Assembly: GCF_004193775.1 (NCBI RefSeq)
Contig: NC_041003.1
Coordinates: 39,437,611 to 39,501,610, forward strand
From: Glycine soja
Lineage: Eukaryota > Streptophyta > Magnoliopsida > Fabales > Fabaceae
DNA length: 64,000 nt
Direction of reading: 5' to 3'
The position numbers were made by a program, and so were the translations under genes. Positions 63,068 through 64,000 of this stretch are shown here, one piece after another. The notes beneath the pieces are model-generated. The model did no database searches, was not told where the DNA came from, and saw only the letters and a list, made by a program, of their open reading frames with translations. Each line of letters starts with the position of its first letter. The first letter of the stretch is position 1.

Positions 63068-63420
63068 CTGAAGATATCATATGTGAATCAAGAATAAGTA
63101 TTTCACAAAGACAAGTCCCATAACTATAATAATAATATAATAGCTTATTAACACTGACACATTTCTTACATGAAAGTAACACAAAAAAACAAGGGAAAAT
63201 GACACTATCAACATTTCTAGAAACAAATAGTTTCACATTAATGTGAAAACTGTATCAGGGTATAGGTTAAGTACTTTACTCAGAGAAGTTTCCATTCATA
63301 TAAGCCATCTTCATAAAAAAATAAAAAATAGTTGAAAGCTATTTTTACAATATCATGCAACTCTTGAACGGTTGAACCTATACAGACTTATCAAAATAAG
63401 CTATTTAACTCCATGAGTAT

Positions 63421-63507
63421 TTATTATTCACCCTAATGTACATGACTAACAGATATATATAAGCCATTTTCCATGTGAATTTATTATTCACCCTAATGTA
63501 CATGACT
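63421..63507. repeat. Direct duplication, period exactly 60
   Basis: The 27-mer beginning TTATTATTCACCCTAATGTA is perfectly repeated at 63421-63447 and 63481-63507. It lies between the two methyltransferase exons. Confidence 0.9.
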
Positions 63508-63641
63508 TATCAAAATGAAAACAACTTGGCAACGTGAATACTAACACTTTTAGAACTGAAACAACAATACTAATAATGAACTAAAAGAATAGGAGAGGTT
63601 ATAAAAAACAAAAAAAGAATTTATCATGTGTAAAAAAATAC

Positions 63642-63835
63642 GTTCAATAATTGGACCATGTATAAATCTTGGTGGGGTACAATTGATTCCAATAGCGACA
63701 ACTTTATTACCTGATTTAGCAATAGAGCCACATTCCATTAAAGAATCACCACTAACAACATTAACTCCATGAGTTAAAAGAAAACCATGCTGGAATCTTT
63801 ATGTCCTCTTCTTCCAGAAGCTGAGCAAAAGCCTC
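63642..63835 (-). pseudogene. Homocysteine S-methyltransferase exon, frameshifted
   Basis: After acceptor CTAAG the minus strand reads EAFAQLLEEEDIKIPAWFSF, then loses about five bases relative to the family near 63763-63770. It continues in another frame with SLMECGSIAKSGNKVVAIGI and NCTPPRFIHG. NCTPPRFIHG includes the first of the three zinc-ligand cysteines of HMT enzymes. Family members usually have AES.NKVVA and FIHGLI, so a few replacements are also present. The end after FIHGPIIE is not well defined. With the missing C-terminal zinc exon, this is best read as a decayed or captured HMT fragment. Confidence 0.85.
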
Positions 63836-64000
63836 CTTAGTCAATATAGTTAGATAAATTCGAGAGTCAAGACAAAAAAATGAACATTGCAAGTGAAGGC
63901 TTACAAATTTAATTGTCCAATACTAATATTTAGCTTTAGATAACTATTATTTTGTACCTGTTCCAGGATTTTAATTGATCATATATGCTTGAGTGAGTTA

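Noticed and set aside
1..64000. CRISPR arrays, operons, phage or bacterial defence systems
   Set aside because: Introns, plant retrotransposons and a TALE homeobox gene show nuclear plant DNA. The regular repeats seen are microsatellites, minisatellites or transposon ends.

Overview
The window looks like plant nuclear DNA from a eudicot, most likely a legume close to soybean. The evidence is AT-rich intergenic sequence with long (TA)n tracts, Ty1/copia and Ty3/gypsy-like LTR elements, a CACTA transposon, small foldback elements, and intron-containing genes with GT-AG borders. Species assignment is inference only.

Layout. 320-6477 is a decayed Ty1/copia element on the minus strand. It has both LTRs, a primer-binding site, gag-protease, integrase and RNase H remnants, but the reverse transcriptase core is deleted. 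A 1164-bp solo LTR sits inside it at 2915-4078. 9694-13083 (minus) holds the only clearly intact gene: a four-coding-exon BELL1-like (TALE) homeodomain transcription factor of 664 residues, resembling BLH1. A leader with introns and a promoter extend upstream to about 14.2 kb. 14.2-25.0 kb is gene-free, with microsatellites, a diverged tandem duplication and small foldbacks.

25019-31694 is a nested structure. A coding-free element with three LTRs (TRIM-like) is interrupted by a complete CACTA transposon (25583-31275, 3-bp target duplication AAT) that carries a decayed minus-strand transposase region. 31.8-42.5 kb holds a Stowaway-like MITE, a copia gag remnant, gypsy-like non-coding sequence and a second solo LTR (37910-39139, target duplication GCTTA). 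42.5-43.1 kb is an unusual GC-richer block with three G-boxes and three GGNCCCAC sites and no gene beside it.

43-59 kb is AT-rich, with tandem duplications, MITE-like inverted repeats and a Tnt1-like RT/RNase H remnant (about 49.27-49.79 kb). 59.2-59.5 kb is an array of palindromic repeats of the kind found near CACTA ends. 60.0-63.9 kb contains exon-like pieces, including two minus-strand exons of a homocysteine S-methyltransferase, one with a frameshift. This may be a degraded gene or captured gene fragments.

No prokaryote-type system, CRISPR array, rRNA or convincing tRNA was seen. The most informative content is the nested-transposon chronology, the BLH1-like leader with a possible upstream ORF, the orphan cis-regulatory-like block and the gene-fragment cluster at the right end.
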